Notes under the pieces: model-generated
The model's input: the letters and a program-made list of their open reading frames with translations, nothing else
The model's database searches: none
What the model was told of the DNA's origin: nothing
From: Cristatella mucedo
Lineage: Eukaryota; Bryozoa; Phylactolaemata; Cristatellidae
Direction: 5' to 3'
NCBI GenBank assembly: GCA_009760855.2
Contig: WPIO01000279.1
Span: 1 to 64,000, forward strand
Length of the DNA stretch: 64,000 nucleotides
Part shown: piece by piece, positions 35,120-45,659 of the stretch
Position numbering within the stretch: position 1 is the stretch's first letter
How the letters are laid out: every line of letters begins with the position of its first letter
Translations under genes and position numbers: made by a program

Positions 35120-35330
35120 GACCACAACTGTGCACCGGCCGACCCTGATGGTAAATCCACCATCTGGCCACCAGCTGGTCCATGCCACATCACAGGCGGA
35201 CCACAGCAGTGCACTGGCCGACCCTGATGGTGAATCCGCCATCTTGTCACCAGCTGGTTACCTGCCTGTGTCCATACCTCATCACAGGCGGACCACAGCT
35301 GTGCACTGGCCCCTCTCTGTGGTGCTTCTA
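35120..35330. repeat. GC-rich minisatellite, units about 79 and 92 bp
   Basis: Units start at 35120, 35199 and 35291 with 'gaccacaactgtgcac', 'gaccacagcagtgcac' and 'gaccacagctgtgcac'. Each of the first two contains 'ggccgaccctgatggt' and 'caccagctggt', and ends 'catcacaggcg'. The second has about 13 extra bases. The third is partial. Confidence 0.85.
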
Positions 35331-37111
35331 ACAGCTCACCAGTGGCTTATCAGAGGAGCATGCATACAATGCACACATACGAACTACACACTCCCTTGAG
35401 CTTAAGGTCACAAGTCAGGAGCCGGCATGCAATACATACATACATAGGAGCTACAAAGTAACAAGTCTGCTTTGGCTGAACGTATGAACCGCTCAGACTT
35501 GCTTCAGCTGGTGAACAATGGGTGGGGGTGGAAGCCAGCCATTGATTAGGATGGATGCTGTAAAGCAGGCAAGATTTCTTTGGCTTACGAACGATTTTAC
35601 TTGGATCCGATTGTTTACCAAGGCAATACTTTATTAAAGGTTATTTAAGTGAGGCTTGATGTACTAAGAGCTGAAGCCACCTGCTTACGCTAGAGGCTAA
35701 CATGAAGCATTTTTATAAAATGGCAACTTTAACCTCCAAGGAAATGCCTAAGTAATCGATTCGGAAATGTAGATCGTCAGTACTAAGTGAGGCAACTAGC
35801 TTACGGAACCTCTCTTACGGAACCTTACGGAACCTGCTTTAAATATTCATAATTTTCAGCAAGTGGCAAGCATGTTTTATTAAGTTCATGCATGTTTTTT
35901 GGACAGTTTAGTTTGTCTACCGTAGAGAAGTGCTTAAATTGTAATACGGATATTAAATTAGCTGATTTTCTAGATTACTATTAGGAAACAAGAAGTTCTA
36001 GGAGTAGAACTTAATTTTTTTTTAATAGCACAAAATCAATCACTTCTTAGTTTTATGATGACCAGGCGGTAATAATAAGTCCTCACTGAGATGCTTGTAT
36101 AAATTTGAACCAAACATAGCTGGTTTATTTATATTTTTAAGGATGCATTATTTATATATTTATTTTTTAAATATCGCGGTGCTAATGCAAGGATAAAACA
36201 AAAAAATACTATGCAGTGATTACCATACCATTAGCAGCAGTTGTAAACTCATCACAGTATAGAGGAACTACAGCCTTGAGTTTACAGAGTCTATATAGAG
36301 TATATATGGTCAGTTATAATTACTTATTTGCAGATTTTTCTTATGATAACAATCATATTAATTGAATTGAAGAAAATTTTCGGAGGGTTATATGGATTTG
36401 TAATTAGGATGTCCTGAATATTATTAAACGAGTTTCTAGATTGGTGTAAATCCGGGGCAAATATTTGGAGATATGGTCTACCAGTTAATGCTTATCAACT
36501 ATTTTGGGGTATTGTATTCTAGAGTAGAAAGTGTGAAACTCAAAGATCAAGGATGAAAAAGTGTCGGTAAGTTGATTTTAGGCGGATGGCATCAAGGTAA
36601 ACTAGTTATCCGTCAAACATAACCAGACATATATCTTTGGCAGGTAAACACAGATAATATTATCTTATTTGAAAGCCAACGTTAGGAAGCTTCGGAAGAG
36701 CCTCAATAGCTATTACATATCGCTTCAAAGAACAGCAACTTTCTAACTATACTAATCAAATGCACACGACAAAAGAGTAACTCTGTCAATTCAAACCTCG
36801 GCGAAGACTCTGAGATGCGAGGAAGCTGTTGATATGCGAGAAAAATAGGTCTTGTAAGTATTTTTTCAACTATTCAAGCAATGAAAAAACGATTGGAACC
36901 TTCGTTTTTATAATAATAACTGTTTAAAATGTCGCAGTTTTTACTATAACTTAAAATAGTAATTAAAATATACGTGCATTCAGTAACTTAATTCTGATGA
37001 AAAAAATGAGAAGTATTTCAATCATGATATCATGAAGGTTCAAACCTGAAACTGCGAAAAAATGAACATGTAGGTGAGTAAACGAAAATTCAAGGATCGC
37101 AAAGCTCTTAC
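35331..37111. other. AT-rich interval, nothing recognised
   Basis: About 1.8 kb; only short tandem echoes such as 'ttacggaacct' at 35812-35840. Confidence 0.5.
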
Positions 37112-37183
37112 CTGCACTAGCATTCTTAAGACTGTTGCACAAGGACAAATGCGATTGAGTGTATTCCAACTTTTTTTTTTTTT
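37112..37183 (-). CDS. Candidate exon E6, 72 nt, phase 1-1
   Basis: Minus strand: acceptor 'ctgctatttttttag', donor GCAG|GTAAGAGC. It starts with 13 A. In phase 1 it reads KKKKLEYTQSHLSLCNSLKN then ASA, with no stop; phase 0 is also open (SWNTLNRICPCATVL...). Its length equals that of E1-E4. The splice signals are good, but the A-run and the two open frames make the coding frame less sure. Probable role: an internal exon of the same unknown minus-strand gene. Confidence 0.4.
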
Positions 37184-37637
37184 CTAAAAAAATAGCAGCG
37201 TGTCTTTAAATGAGACATTAATTAATGCAAGTAGAAATTATAAATTAATTTAATTTAAAACAATTTAGCATTTAGGTATCTCTAATTCCTTGCAAAAATG
37301 GCAATTTTTAAGATTTACTGAACAGACCTACCAAAACTGATCTCCTGACCTACGTAAGCCACGAAAGCTCCACAATCAGTTCGCTTATACCTCATCGAAG
37401 CATTTTCTTAGTGGAGTCACAATACTGAAATCTACGAGCAGATAACGTCCACTCATTGCGATATCAGCGACCCAGAACTTACAGTATATTTTTCCTTAGT
37501 CGCAAAAATTTTTCAATATGTACCGATCCCGTAAGAAAATCTCTTTTAATAATTTTCATGGATGAATGTAGGATTACCCACTGAAACAAATCACATTTTT
37601 TATAATTATCTAAACTGTTGTAAGGCAATATTATAAG
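37184..37637. other. Interval with one further exon candidate
   Basis: At 37391-37494 (-) a 104-nt open stretch lies between 'cgactaag' and GAG|GTATAAG, reading KIYCKFWVADIAMSGRYLLV then DFSIVTPLRKCFDE. It is protein-like but goes from phase 1 to phase 0, so it does not fit the symmetric series unless E6 is read in phase 0. Confidence 0.25.
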
Positions 37638-37868
37638 AATAATAATTCGTTTAATCTAGCACCTTAACAAAAAACTCACATAATTTTAGGCACTTTACGC
37701 TTGCTGCATAGGAAGCAACATCGAATTATAAGTACGAACATTCTTAACGAACAACAGGAGTAATATGGTGAGGGGTGATAATCCAGAGTCCCCATTCAAG
37801 TTATGTTAGTGGCAGCTTGTGCAATGTCGGCACGCATAAAACTATAATGGTCAAATCACATGGGCCCG
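37638..37868 (-). mobile_element. CR1-A 3' UTR, degenerate
   Basis: 'ggcactttacgcttgctgca', 'tggtgaggggtgata' and 'atgtcggcacgcataaaact' follow the 3' UTR order in reverse. It abuts the G-rich/telomere-like composite. Confidence 0.65.
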
Positions 37869-38180
37869 GGGTACAGATATTTCACACCTGGACAATTCCC
37901 CTGACACCCCCCCCCCGATTATTGCCCCCCCACCGACATTAAAACCCTGAGGTAAGACATTTCCCCCTATATGGTTTATGGCTCAGGGTTTAGGTTTTAG
38001 AGTTTAGTGTTTAGGGTTTTTGGGGTTTAGCGTTTAGGGTTTAAGGTTGTTGGGTTAAGAGCTTAGTGTTAAGGGTTTTTAATTTAGGGTTTTTAGGGTT
38101 TCGGCTTTAGAATTTAGGGTTTAGAGTTTAGGGCTTAGGGTTTTAGGTTAAGAGCTTAGGTTTCAGGTTTTAGATTTATG
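37869..38180. repeat. G/C-rich module plus TTTAGGG-like repeats, copy 2
   Basis: C-rich runs with 'tgacacccccccccc' type blocks and 'gacatttccccctatatgg' (37869-37975), then about 200 bases of irregular TTTAGGG units ('gggtttagggttttt', 'agggcttagggttttagg'). In reverse complement the order and the joint ('gccataaaccatatagggg') match 230-372, where the joint reads 'gctaaaccataaacgggggg'. Confidence 0.75.
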
Positions 38181-38511
38181 GCGGGCTGACCCACCGCCGC
38201 ATAAATCCATCCTGCCTCGTATTCCGTGCTTTAGTTAGTGTGAATTAGGGCATAACTAGATCTTTTAAGGTCGAGTCATATTCAGTAGACCTTTGAGGCT
38301 TAGCACTCATTTGCATTACTGCACAGCACGCCACGGCGCACGCCCGCTTTGACGGGTACGAACAGGTGCCTGGCAGAGTCGAGCGGGACTTAACCTCGGC
38401 AGGACCAAACTGTATAGATTGCCGCTGCAGCAGCAACCGCAACCGCCGCCTTCACTCGCTCCATTGGAAACCATCATTGTAATCCGTAAATTCCTCTAAT
38501 TATATTGAGTT
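38181..38511. other. GC-rich block, nothing recognised
   Basis: 38181-38465 is GC-rich (for example 'cacgccacggcgcacgcccg'); a 65-codon frame at 38245-38442 (-) has no recognised motif. Confidence 0.4.
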
Positions 38512-39462
38512 GATTCTAAAGCTAAAAGATGATTAAACTAACGTACTAGTTACTGGAAAACCCAGTGTGATTCAGTAATTGAAAAGGTTGAAGCTCAAAA
38601 TCGGCTCTGCAAGCATATCTCGTGTTGAATTGGCTCGAAATTCAAATAATCCGAAGTGACCTCTCGCTGTGCGACCACATCAACTCCACAGTCAAGTCTG
38701 CCTACTTTCAGCTACATAACATTGCTAAAATTTGGGCTTGTTTAGATAAGGATACTACGTTTAAGATAGTCCATGCATTGTGACATCAAATTTGTGACAT
38801 GACATCTGTAGCTGACTGCTTGCCGGCCTACTGGCATGTGCAATCAGGTGATTACAGCTGTTGCAAAACTATGCAGCTGGGCTTGTCTGTCGTGAGCGAC
38901 GCAGTTGCCACATCACACTACGTCTCGACGACATGCACTGGCTACCAGTCAAGCAACGGATGGACTCCAATGTTTTGTCACTCACTTTTAGGTCGATTCA
39001 TTCTGTGGCTCCAGCCCTATCTCACAGATCTACTCCCCCATCAGACCAAAAATCGGATCACCTGCTTTCGGAATCCAACAGTCTGCCAATACCTCGTACA
39101 AACCTCAAATTCTTTGGCACCGTGCATTTAGTTCGTATGCTCCCAAAGCCATGAACTCCCTCCCGACATGCGGCAGAACATCTCCTGACTTGACCACATT
39201 TTAAAAGAACCTAAAAACACACCTATATAGGAACAACATTGATTGGGTCCCTGGGATTCGTCCTTCACGTGCTTATGGGTGCTGCCACTAACTAAATTTG
39301 CATGCTGAACCTGTGCAAGTCACACCTAATCATGTTGTTGATGTTGTTTATCAAGCATGATATTACTCACGATTCAATCGCATTTTCTTTTGCAGCATAT
39401 ATAAAGCACCTATAAAGAGATTGAGTTCTCTGAAGACGCTTTGTTAATTGCATTGTTATTAT
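38512..39462 (+). mobile_element. CR1-A 3' part (RT C-terminus, 3' UTR, tail)
   Basis: Starts at codons like LKLxDDKTN, continues through 'cagtgtgattcagtaattga', a thumb segment at 38799-39154 and the 3' UTR to 'gcacctataaagagattgag' with a TTATTATTA tail. Two overlapping frames mark frameshifts. Confidence 0.8.
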
Positions 39463-39552
39463 TATTGATTTTATTTTAATAGAACATGAAATTAATTTAG
39501 CCATGTATATATGTATATATTCATCTGTATTCTTTGTTATAAATACATCAAC

Positions 39553-39673
39553 ATCGGGGGGGGGGGAAATGTCCTACCCAGGGGAAATATCGGGGGGGGG
39601 GATGTCCTAGGGTTCATTGGGGAAGTCCGGGGGGGGGGGCTTGTCCATAGGGGAAATGTCCTACAACCCATTG
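39553..39673. repeat. G-rich GGGGAAATGTCC-type module, copy 3
   Basis: Three to four units: 'gggggaaatgtcctaccc', 'gggggatgtcctaggg', 'ggggaaatgtcctacaac', each after a G run. The Gly-rich frame at 39511-39765 is a translation of this tract. Confidence 0.75.
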
Positions 39674-39794
39674 ACCAGATGAATGAGGGAATATATAAAT
39701 GCGTCTTTGTTTTTTTATCAGGTCATGTCGGGAGATTTAGCTTCAGAAGATTCTGTCAACAGTGAATACCTTATTGTAGAAGCAATACCGGCAA

Positions 39795-40065
39795 GCGGAG
39801 TCCGACTGCTGTAAAAAATTTGGAAAATGATTGGACTAATAAAAAATGAAGTAGTCCTGCCTAAATAAGCCCAAATTTTGACATGTTTCGAAGCTGAATG
39901 AAGACAGGCGTAAGTGAAGCTGATTTAGTCGTCCAATGAAAGGTCATTTGTAAGTATGATACCTAAATTCAGGGAGATTTGAGAGAAGATATGGTGGCAT
40001 AGAATTGCTACAGCAAGCCTTCTCCTTTTGATCCTCTACTGTTGAAATTTAGTTTTGTGTGTAGG
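39795..40065 (-). mobile_element. CR1-A RT C-terminal fragment, degenerate
   Basis: 'aggcgtaagtgaagctgatt', 'agtcgtccaatgaaaggtca' and 'gagagaagatatggtggcat' correspond in order to the reverse complement of the element before the thumb. No tail. Confidence 0.55.
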
Positions 40066-40639
40066 TAAATAATTGGCCAAGCCAGAAGTGGGGTCATTTT
40101 ATTTGACCCAGTTGAGGTTCCTACTACCTGTACCTAACTCCGTTCCAATACCTTCCACGGAAGAAGTAATTGTGCATTCGTCCTACTTTACCGGCATAAC
40201 TTTGAAATGGTGTCAAATAAGCAAGGGGTTTCGAGAATTTTTCTATAATTCGTTTGTTAAAATTCCACCTACTAGAGCCTATTTGGGATCTTACCACTAG
40301 GAATGATCGTGAAGGCCTGACCCCATAAAAGGTAGCTTTAATTGATGCACTGCATCTGATGCAAACAATCTTTTGACTGACTCTACAGGATTATGTTGCT
40401 TTATTCTAGGAACATGCAAGCAATTTACTAAGCACACATGTACTTTGTGTTGCTGATAACGGGAGAAATTAGTAAGACTACAAAACACGTTATACCTTTA
40501 ATGCATGCCTCACAATCAATTTGGGAAGCAAAGCTTGACTACTAAGTAATCCAAAGTAAGGGAATATTCCATTTACCAGCTGAATAACCAAAAATCACAT
40601 GTAACGAATAATCACGAGCTTGCCAATTTGTTTCAGCAG
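40066..40639. other. Unassigned interval
   Basis: A 75-codon frame at 40073-40300 (+) has no recognised motif; nothing else is seen. Confidence 0.4.
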
Positions 40640-40790
40640 TCGTCCACTTAGAGGAAGTCGGGGTTGGGGGCTAACGAATGCATGCCGAAAGCCATCTAAG
40701 CTGTGAGCTTGGTAAACCAAACTGTCCTTTCATACATAACACCCACATAGTCTCTGGGCTTTCTGATGAAACAAACGGAGATACACCGAA
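40640..40790 (+). mobile_element. Family B 3' tail
   Basis: 'gaatgcatgccgaaagccat', 'acataacacccacatagtct' and 'aaacggagatacacc' are the family B 3' UTR. No coding part. Confidence 0.65.
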
Positions 40791-40991
40791 TCTTGATTGT
40801 TATGCTATCACAGCTATCACTACGGTAAAAGTTAGAACAGCTGCATCGCAGGAATGGAGCTTGAGCCGACACACAGGTCTCTGCTCGAGGTGAACTGCAG
40901 TCCTATTGAAAAAGCTGTCAGCTGCTCATCCTGACCACTCTAAAATGACAGGCTATGATCAGGATCGGGCTGCTCTCAGCCGATAGTCACA
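40791..40991. other. Unassigned interval
   Basis: Nothing recognised; it leads into a perfect inverted repeat. Confidence 0.4.
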
Positions 40992-41122
40992 TGCCTACCA
41001 AGCTCGGCTACTAAACCCTTACAGGTTAGGTCGTGATCCGACGAATTGGCCTATCCTTTATTCTTTCCATAAGACAATCAATTACTAACCTGTAAGGGTT
41101 TAGTAGCCGAGCTTGGTAGGCA
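40992..41122. repeat. Perfect 38-bp inverted repeat with 55-bp loop
   Basis: 40992-41029 and 41085-41122 are exact reverse complements (tgcctaccaagctcggctac...). The loop is 41030-41084. It has no T-run and no LINE motif, so neither a terminator nor a LINE end explains it. Confidence 0.9.
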
Positions 41123-41218
41123 AGAAGCGTGAGTGACTTAAGTAGGCAAACTATTTCTTTTCCTCTCTGGTTGTTTCAATCCATCCAGCTCATTGAAATT
41201 ACCAAATATGGAGCATTA

Positions 41219-41398
41219 TTATGATCTATAGCTTTGATCTATATCTTTCCACTTAACTTTATCACTCGCCCGTCGGTATTCAATCATGAGGTAAGGTGCT
41301 AGGTCTTCACAATCCAAATCGCTTGATTTCGCTGGGTATCTTCTGCCAGGGGTGGCAATAGCTCTAAGGATTTGTTTCTGCTGCCATGTATATATTGT
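41219..41398 (-). CDS. Unidentified open reading frame fragment ending in a stop
   Basis: No stop over about 58 codons, then TAA: TIYTWQQKQILRAIATPGRR, YPAKSSDLDCEDLAPYLMIE, YRRASDKVKWKDIDQSYRS. The composition is protein-like, with many charged residues. There is no ATG near the 5' end and no clear acceptor. It lies downstream, on the same strand, of a CR1-like endonuclease fragment, so it may be transposon-derived; a 3' exon of the minus-strand gene is the alternative. Confidence 0.3.
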   Translation of the reverse strand, partial: TIYTWQQKQILRAIATPGRRYPAKSSDLDCEDLAPYLMIEYRRASDKVKWKDIDQSYRS

Positions 41399-41639
41399 TT
41401 TTTTTCGAGATTTTACAAAAGAAATGTTGCCGCCTTAGAATTTTTCATGACACAGTGCAGTTGTGTGAGAAGATTTTGTTAGGTGTGTGACGATTTAAAT
41501 GATTAGTGCTACGGACATGAGCCAATAGAGACAATGACTCAGCCGATGCACGAAGTACATTGGTAAATGCGTCAGAAAGTTATCAAAATGAATTCTGGTT
41601 CAGTTTTTCTATACATAATTGAAATGATATTGAAGAAAT

Positions 41640-42010
41640 CTGAGATAAATAAAACCTTTTTATCTGGTGAGAAATATACTACTACCACCATCGATAGCTT
41701 GTAGTTGGGTTAAATAAAGCCACTTCATTCAAAAGACTGCTTTGATGATACTGCAAGTAGCTTGAGGTCAATATTCGATCGTGAGATAAATGCGATACCA
41801 CCTTTGGTTTTCCTTGATCCATATATGTGAAGGAAAGATACTCCAATCGCGTTCGATACTTTTAAGTATCGGCTGTTTACCCATTTAGGCAAAGTTTCAG
41901 TCAAGGTAAACTATTCTTTATGAATGTAGCATAAGTGTAAGATAAATTGGGAGCTTTATATATCCATTCGGTCGGATTTTCTTTCGATTAAAAGCTTGAA
42001 CAATCTTCTA
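41640..42010 (-). mobile_element. CR1-like endonuclease fragment
   Basis: In reverse complement, broken frames read VSFLHIYGSRKTKGGIAFIS then RSNIDLKLLAVSSKQSFE, equivalent to the endonuclease stretch FSFFHTPRSIKTGGGVAII in the copy at 45660-48716. Catalytic residues are not recoverable. Confidence 0.6.
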
Positions 42011-42964
42011 AAACTTGAATGCTTCTTTAAGCCGACTGAAAATGGCAAATATGCACGAGTATTCAGGGAATGGCCCGAGGGCGCCCTCTGGAACCGGATT
42101 TATTTCACCGTTGACATGTTTAAAAAACTATTTTAGCCCACAGGACATTTATCTGAAACAATCCTGTGATCCTTTTCAACTAGGTACATCATTCGTCTAT
42201 TTTTTCCCTTTCAGCATGAATATAACAGCTGTTTAAGGAGCTCCTCAAATTTAATAACGGAAAGACTGACAAAAGTGTCGAGCAAATATGGCTATCCCCT
42301 TAAGTTTAATGCCATGATCCTCAAAATTATTAAATACAGCAACATGTGCTCTGTATCGTTCCGCAATATACGTGTATTTTTGCAAGGTGATTTGTAACTT
42401 ATACCGACAAATATTTTCTACTGTTAAGGCGTGTGACTTTCACATTCCAAATGCGACTAAAATTATAGTTTCCTCACTAAAAATCGTTAATGCTAAACAC
42501 TATCAAATTTTTTTGAATACATGCTAGAACCAGCAGCTCAAGCTTTTTTAAAAAGTAACAGCTAACACCTCACCATAGTTTAGTCTGAGCTTACTTGATT
42601 ACCAGCTACCATCAAACTGATTTTATTTATTTCTCTTTAGGTAACATGTCGCTTTACTCTTTACTATTAGCCCATCTTTCCAGGCTTCATTCTCTTTATT
42701 ACGCTCCTCTAAATTTTAGCTATCCTCATTATCTACTTTGTCACCTTTAAATTAAAAAAAATATTGATAGAGCCTTCAGCTTGTGCGGTATTACAACCTG
42801 GCAATCTCACATAGATGGGAAAAATACCAACTACTACTTTTAGAATTTGAGTTTTAGCTACAAATACTGAACTACCACTCCTCGTCTAATTTCCTTCACA
42901 AATTCGTTTCTGTATGACATATAATGAATCTCCGTTGGTAACTGCTCAAAGCCATACAGACTAT
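42011..42964. other. AT-rich interval, nothing recognised
   Basis: About 950 bases; a 73-codon frame at 42015-42236 (+) is without a motif. Confidence 0.45.
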
Positions 42965-43385
42965 GTGAGTGTTACTTTGGACAGTTTTTTATAGCCCTCT
43001 AACAGCCTAAGCGGCTTTCGGTACCCAATCGGGAGCCTAAAGACTTCATCTCACACAACAAAGAGAAAGTGGGAAGCTACGCAGAGTCAGGAGAGCAGTT
43101 GATGTAGTGAGTAGCGTGGAATTAGCAGCCCAGGATCAATGACAAGGATGAGCCATAGTCAAGAGTAGGAGCGTAGCTGTCGTCCCATAAAAGTTGTGGA
43201 TGCGAGTTCCACAGTCTAGGATATGCAGAGCTAAAGATCCTGTCGCCAAAGGTCTTTAAGCGGATGAACGGAATGGCTAGCTTACTATCCATGCTAGACC
43301 TGAGGGCACGAATAGGCTGAAACTGGTGCAGCAGTTCAACTAGTTACGAAGGAACGAAGCCGAGGCAGGGTTTGTGAGTCAATGA
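42965..43385 (-). mobile_element. Family B LINE, 3' part
   Basis: Reverse complement of the family B C-terminus (VRLKTFGDRIFSSAYPRLWN-like near 43190-43270) and 3' UTR ('agcggctttcggtacccaat'). Stops are present; the extreme 3' end is missing or diverged. Confidence 0.7.
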
Positions 43386-43684
43386 ATTTTTTTTTATTTC
43401 TAGCCTCTTACGATTCTTAGTGGGGTAAATGCTCTATTATCAATAGGCATCACATACCTAATAGAGGGCATTATTCCCGGGGAAAGAATTTAATGTACTT
43501 TTATATGCAAGATGTTTTTTAAGAAGGATATTCTTATATCTTTAGCTGTCTATCTATAGCGGCTTGACAAGCTGTCTAACTGGCTTTAGCTGTCCATCTA
43601 TAGCGGCCAGAGCAGAGAAAGAAAGCAAGTCGACAGCTGTATCAAGGAGTTTCATTCCACAGACGTAATCGTTCTCGTCTGCAA
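43386..43684. other. Unassigned interval
   Basis: It contains two near-identical short stretches ('tagctgtc(t/c)atctatagcgg') at about 43542-43562 and 43581-43602; otherwise nothing. Confidence 0.4.
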
Positions 43685-43765
43685 CACTGACTGGCAAGAG
43701 AGCCTCTAGAGAGAGATTGAGTTGTCTGAGGGTGCTGTATCAAGTGCATTATGATTAATTTTTTG
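43685..43765 (+). mobile_element. CR1-A 3' tail fragment
   Basis: 'gcctctagagagagattgag' and 'gagggtgctgtatcaagtgc' with only a trace of the TTA tail. Confidence 0.65.
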
Positions 43766-43979
43766 TATTTAAATTTAGTCATGAGACCACACACAAGTAC
43801 CCAGGAATGTGCATTCACCTTCAGAATTTCCATTTAGATTAAAATAGCTTTACATAAGCTCCTCTGATCACTTGCATCTCTGATGCCCGACAATTTCAAA
43901 CTAGCAACTAGTCTACTAGCCTGATTGCAGGGATATGAATTTGTAATCAAGCATGCTTGCTACATTTCTTGTTCCTTAC

Positions 43980-44045
43980 CTTCGTTGGTAAATTGAGCTT
44001 CGTCTCCTATCCATGTATTAATGATACCACCAATTTGGGTTGTTG
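43980..44045 (-). CDS. Candidate exon E5, 66 nt, phase 1-1
   Basis: Minus strand: acceptor after 'gtcagtattattgtag', donor GAAG|GTAAGG. The only open frame is phase 1: TTQIGGIINTWIGDEAQFTN then E. It joins in frame to E4 upstream and E6 downstream. It is two codons shorter than the other exons of the series. No domain is recognised; the spacing of Ile/Trp/Phe is compatible with, but does not prove, a leucine-rich-repeat-like unit. Confidence 0.45.
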
Positions 44046-44094
44046 CTACAATAATACTGACAATACTAATACCACACTTAATGAAGCATCAGTT

Positions 44095-44165
44095 AACTCA
44101 AATAATTTCTAGTTGCTTTACATTTGCTGCAAAGGAAACATGATCTCATGGTTAGTTCTATACAT
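44095..44165 (-). mobile_element. CR1-A 3' UTR scrap
   Basis: 'ttctagttgctttacatttg' and 'ctgcaaaggaaacatgatct' match the 3' UTR in reverse; the tail is lost. Confidence 0.5.
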
Positions 44166-44167
44166 TT

Positions 44168-44274
44168 ATTATATATATGCATATATACAGAGATATATAT
44201 ATATTACTATAAATATAAAAATATAGCAACATTCTATTTATATATTATAGTATGTATATGTACTATAATATAAA

Positions 44275-44305
<31 letters not shown>
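44168..44305. repeat. Interrupted AT-rich microsatellite
   Basis: TATATA runs with interruptions, then an AT run of about 30 bases at 44274-44305. Confidence 0.8.
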
Positions 44306-44307
<2 letters not shown>

Positions 44308-45659
44308 ATGATACATATAGTTTATTTTGCTTGTGTTCGTATACAGTGTTTCTTATTGACAATTATATGACTTTAAGAAGTTGTAAGCCAAGCCCAGTTA
44401 AAACCTTTACCGTTCATGGAGTGGCCATTGCTGGTAATTTATTACTTTACTACTTTATTTATTATTTATACTATTTTTACTTGCCCGTGCAAATCTAAAT
44501 GCTAAAAGTTTCCTGATGAATTCCACAGGGCACTGGCCTAGCCCAGAAGGTTGCTATAAGCTTTAGATTCAACGACTGCTGGTAAAAGCATGCCTGCTGT
44601 AAGATCGCTCTTGTATTAAGTCTGCTTGAAATATGTATTTGTTTGGGCGCCATGGCTTTGGAAAGGTTCAAAAATATGATGATCGACTAAATTTAGCTGA
44701 ACCTAAGTCAATTTGGCTACAGAGCCGTGCTCAACCAGAACCATATGAGAGCATTCCCTCATGCTGCCCTGTGCGATTCCATTGCAGCCCTGCAGTTAAT
44801 CACTCTTAGTTTTATAGCTAATCACTCCTTATGTCAGCATTGCTTCAGGTGCAAAACCATTTATTAGGAATGTAGGCTTGAGTAGGTTAATTTGACGTTT
44901 TTCTAGATATTTTGGTAGATGTTGATAGTAGTGATCAAAGAGTCCTTCTTGCTCGCCTATTCTGGCACGGCTGGTACTAGCCGGTTAGGGTTCAGATTCC
45001 ACCTCAGGGGAAAACTCCACCCACTACCTATGTGAATAATATAATTCCTGAAGGTATAATAGGGAAAAGCTGTTTTTTGGACAGCCGATTTGTCTCAAGG
45101 TTTACCATATAGGACACTTGTCTAGCTAGGGCAGCCTATTCGCGTGACGTCAGCATAAAGAGTTTCTTTGCTTGCAGGATTAGCACTGTTTCGCCTGCCA
45201 GATATTTGGCCCTCTACCCGCGAACATGCTACATCAATTTCGTCCGTCCGATGGCCGAGCTAAGCATAGGCATACCGCTATATTTATGCCGCATTTTCAC
45301 TTTCTGCCTACCGACCAGCCTGCTTAGACGCCATCTAATATTTCTTAATTCATGCCTCAGGCTTTAGAGTGACCTAGCCGTCGGTTTCTACTCCACCAGT
45401 GCCCACTCACTTCTAAAACTACTTCGCTACATACCTCACTCTAAGAATGCCTGTGCACGTGCTTAAGCTTTCCCCTTCTCTTCATATATAACTGCCTGTC
45501 TCACCTGCAAACCCTCTCAAGCTGGGCATAGGTGAGGTAATCTGTTTTTGTAAAAGAGCTGCCGAGCCCAAGTTCAACAGATTAAAGACGTCAGTATTAA
45601 AGTCGTAAACATCAGTACTCCATGTGCGTCCTTACACAGTGCACTGCTTTTGTCTACTT
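44306..45659. other. 1.35 kb with no firm gene; possible 5' part of the next LINE
   Basis: From about 45160 the sequence becomes more GC-rich and runs without a break into the CR1-A copy, so it may hold its 5' UTR or ORF1, but no ORF1 motif could be read. A weak B-box-like 'gttcagattcc' occurs near 44990. Confidence 0.35.

Noticed and set aside
35120-35330. A CRISPR array
   Set aside because: Too few, long and adjacent units with no spacers; the sequence is eukaryotic.
39553-39673. NF-kB-like binding sites in GGGGAAATGTCC units
   Set aside because: Similarity to a short degenerate motif within a repeat is not evidence of regulation.
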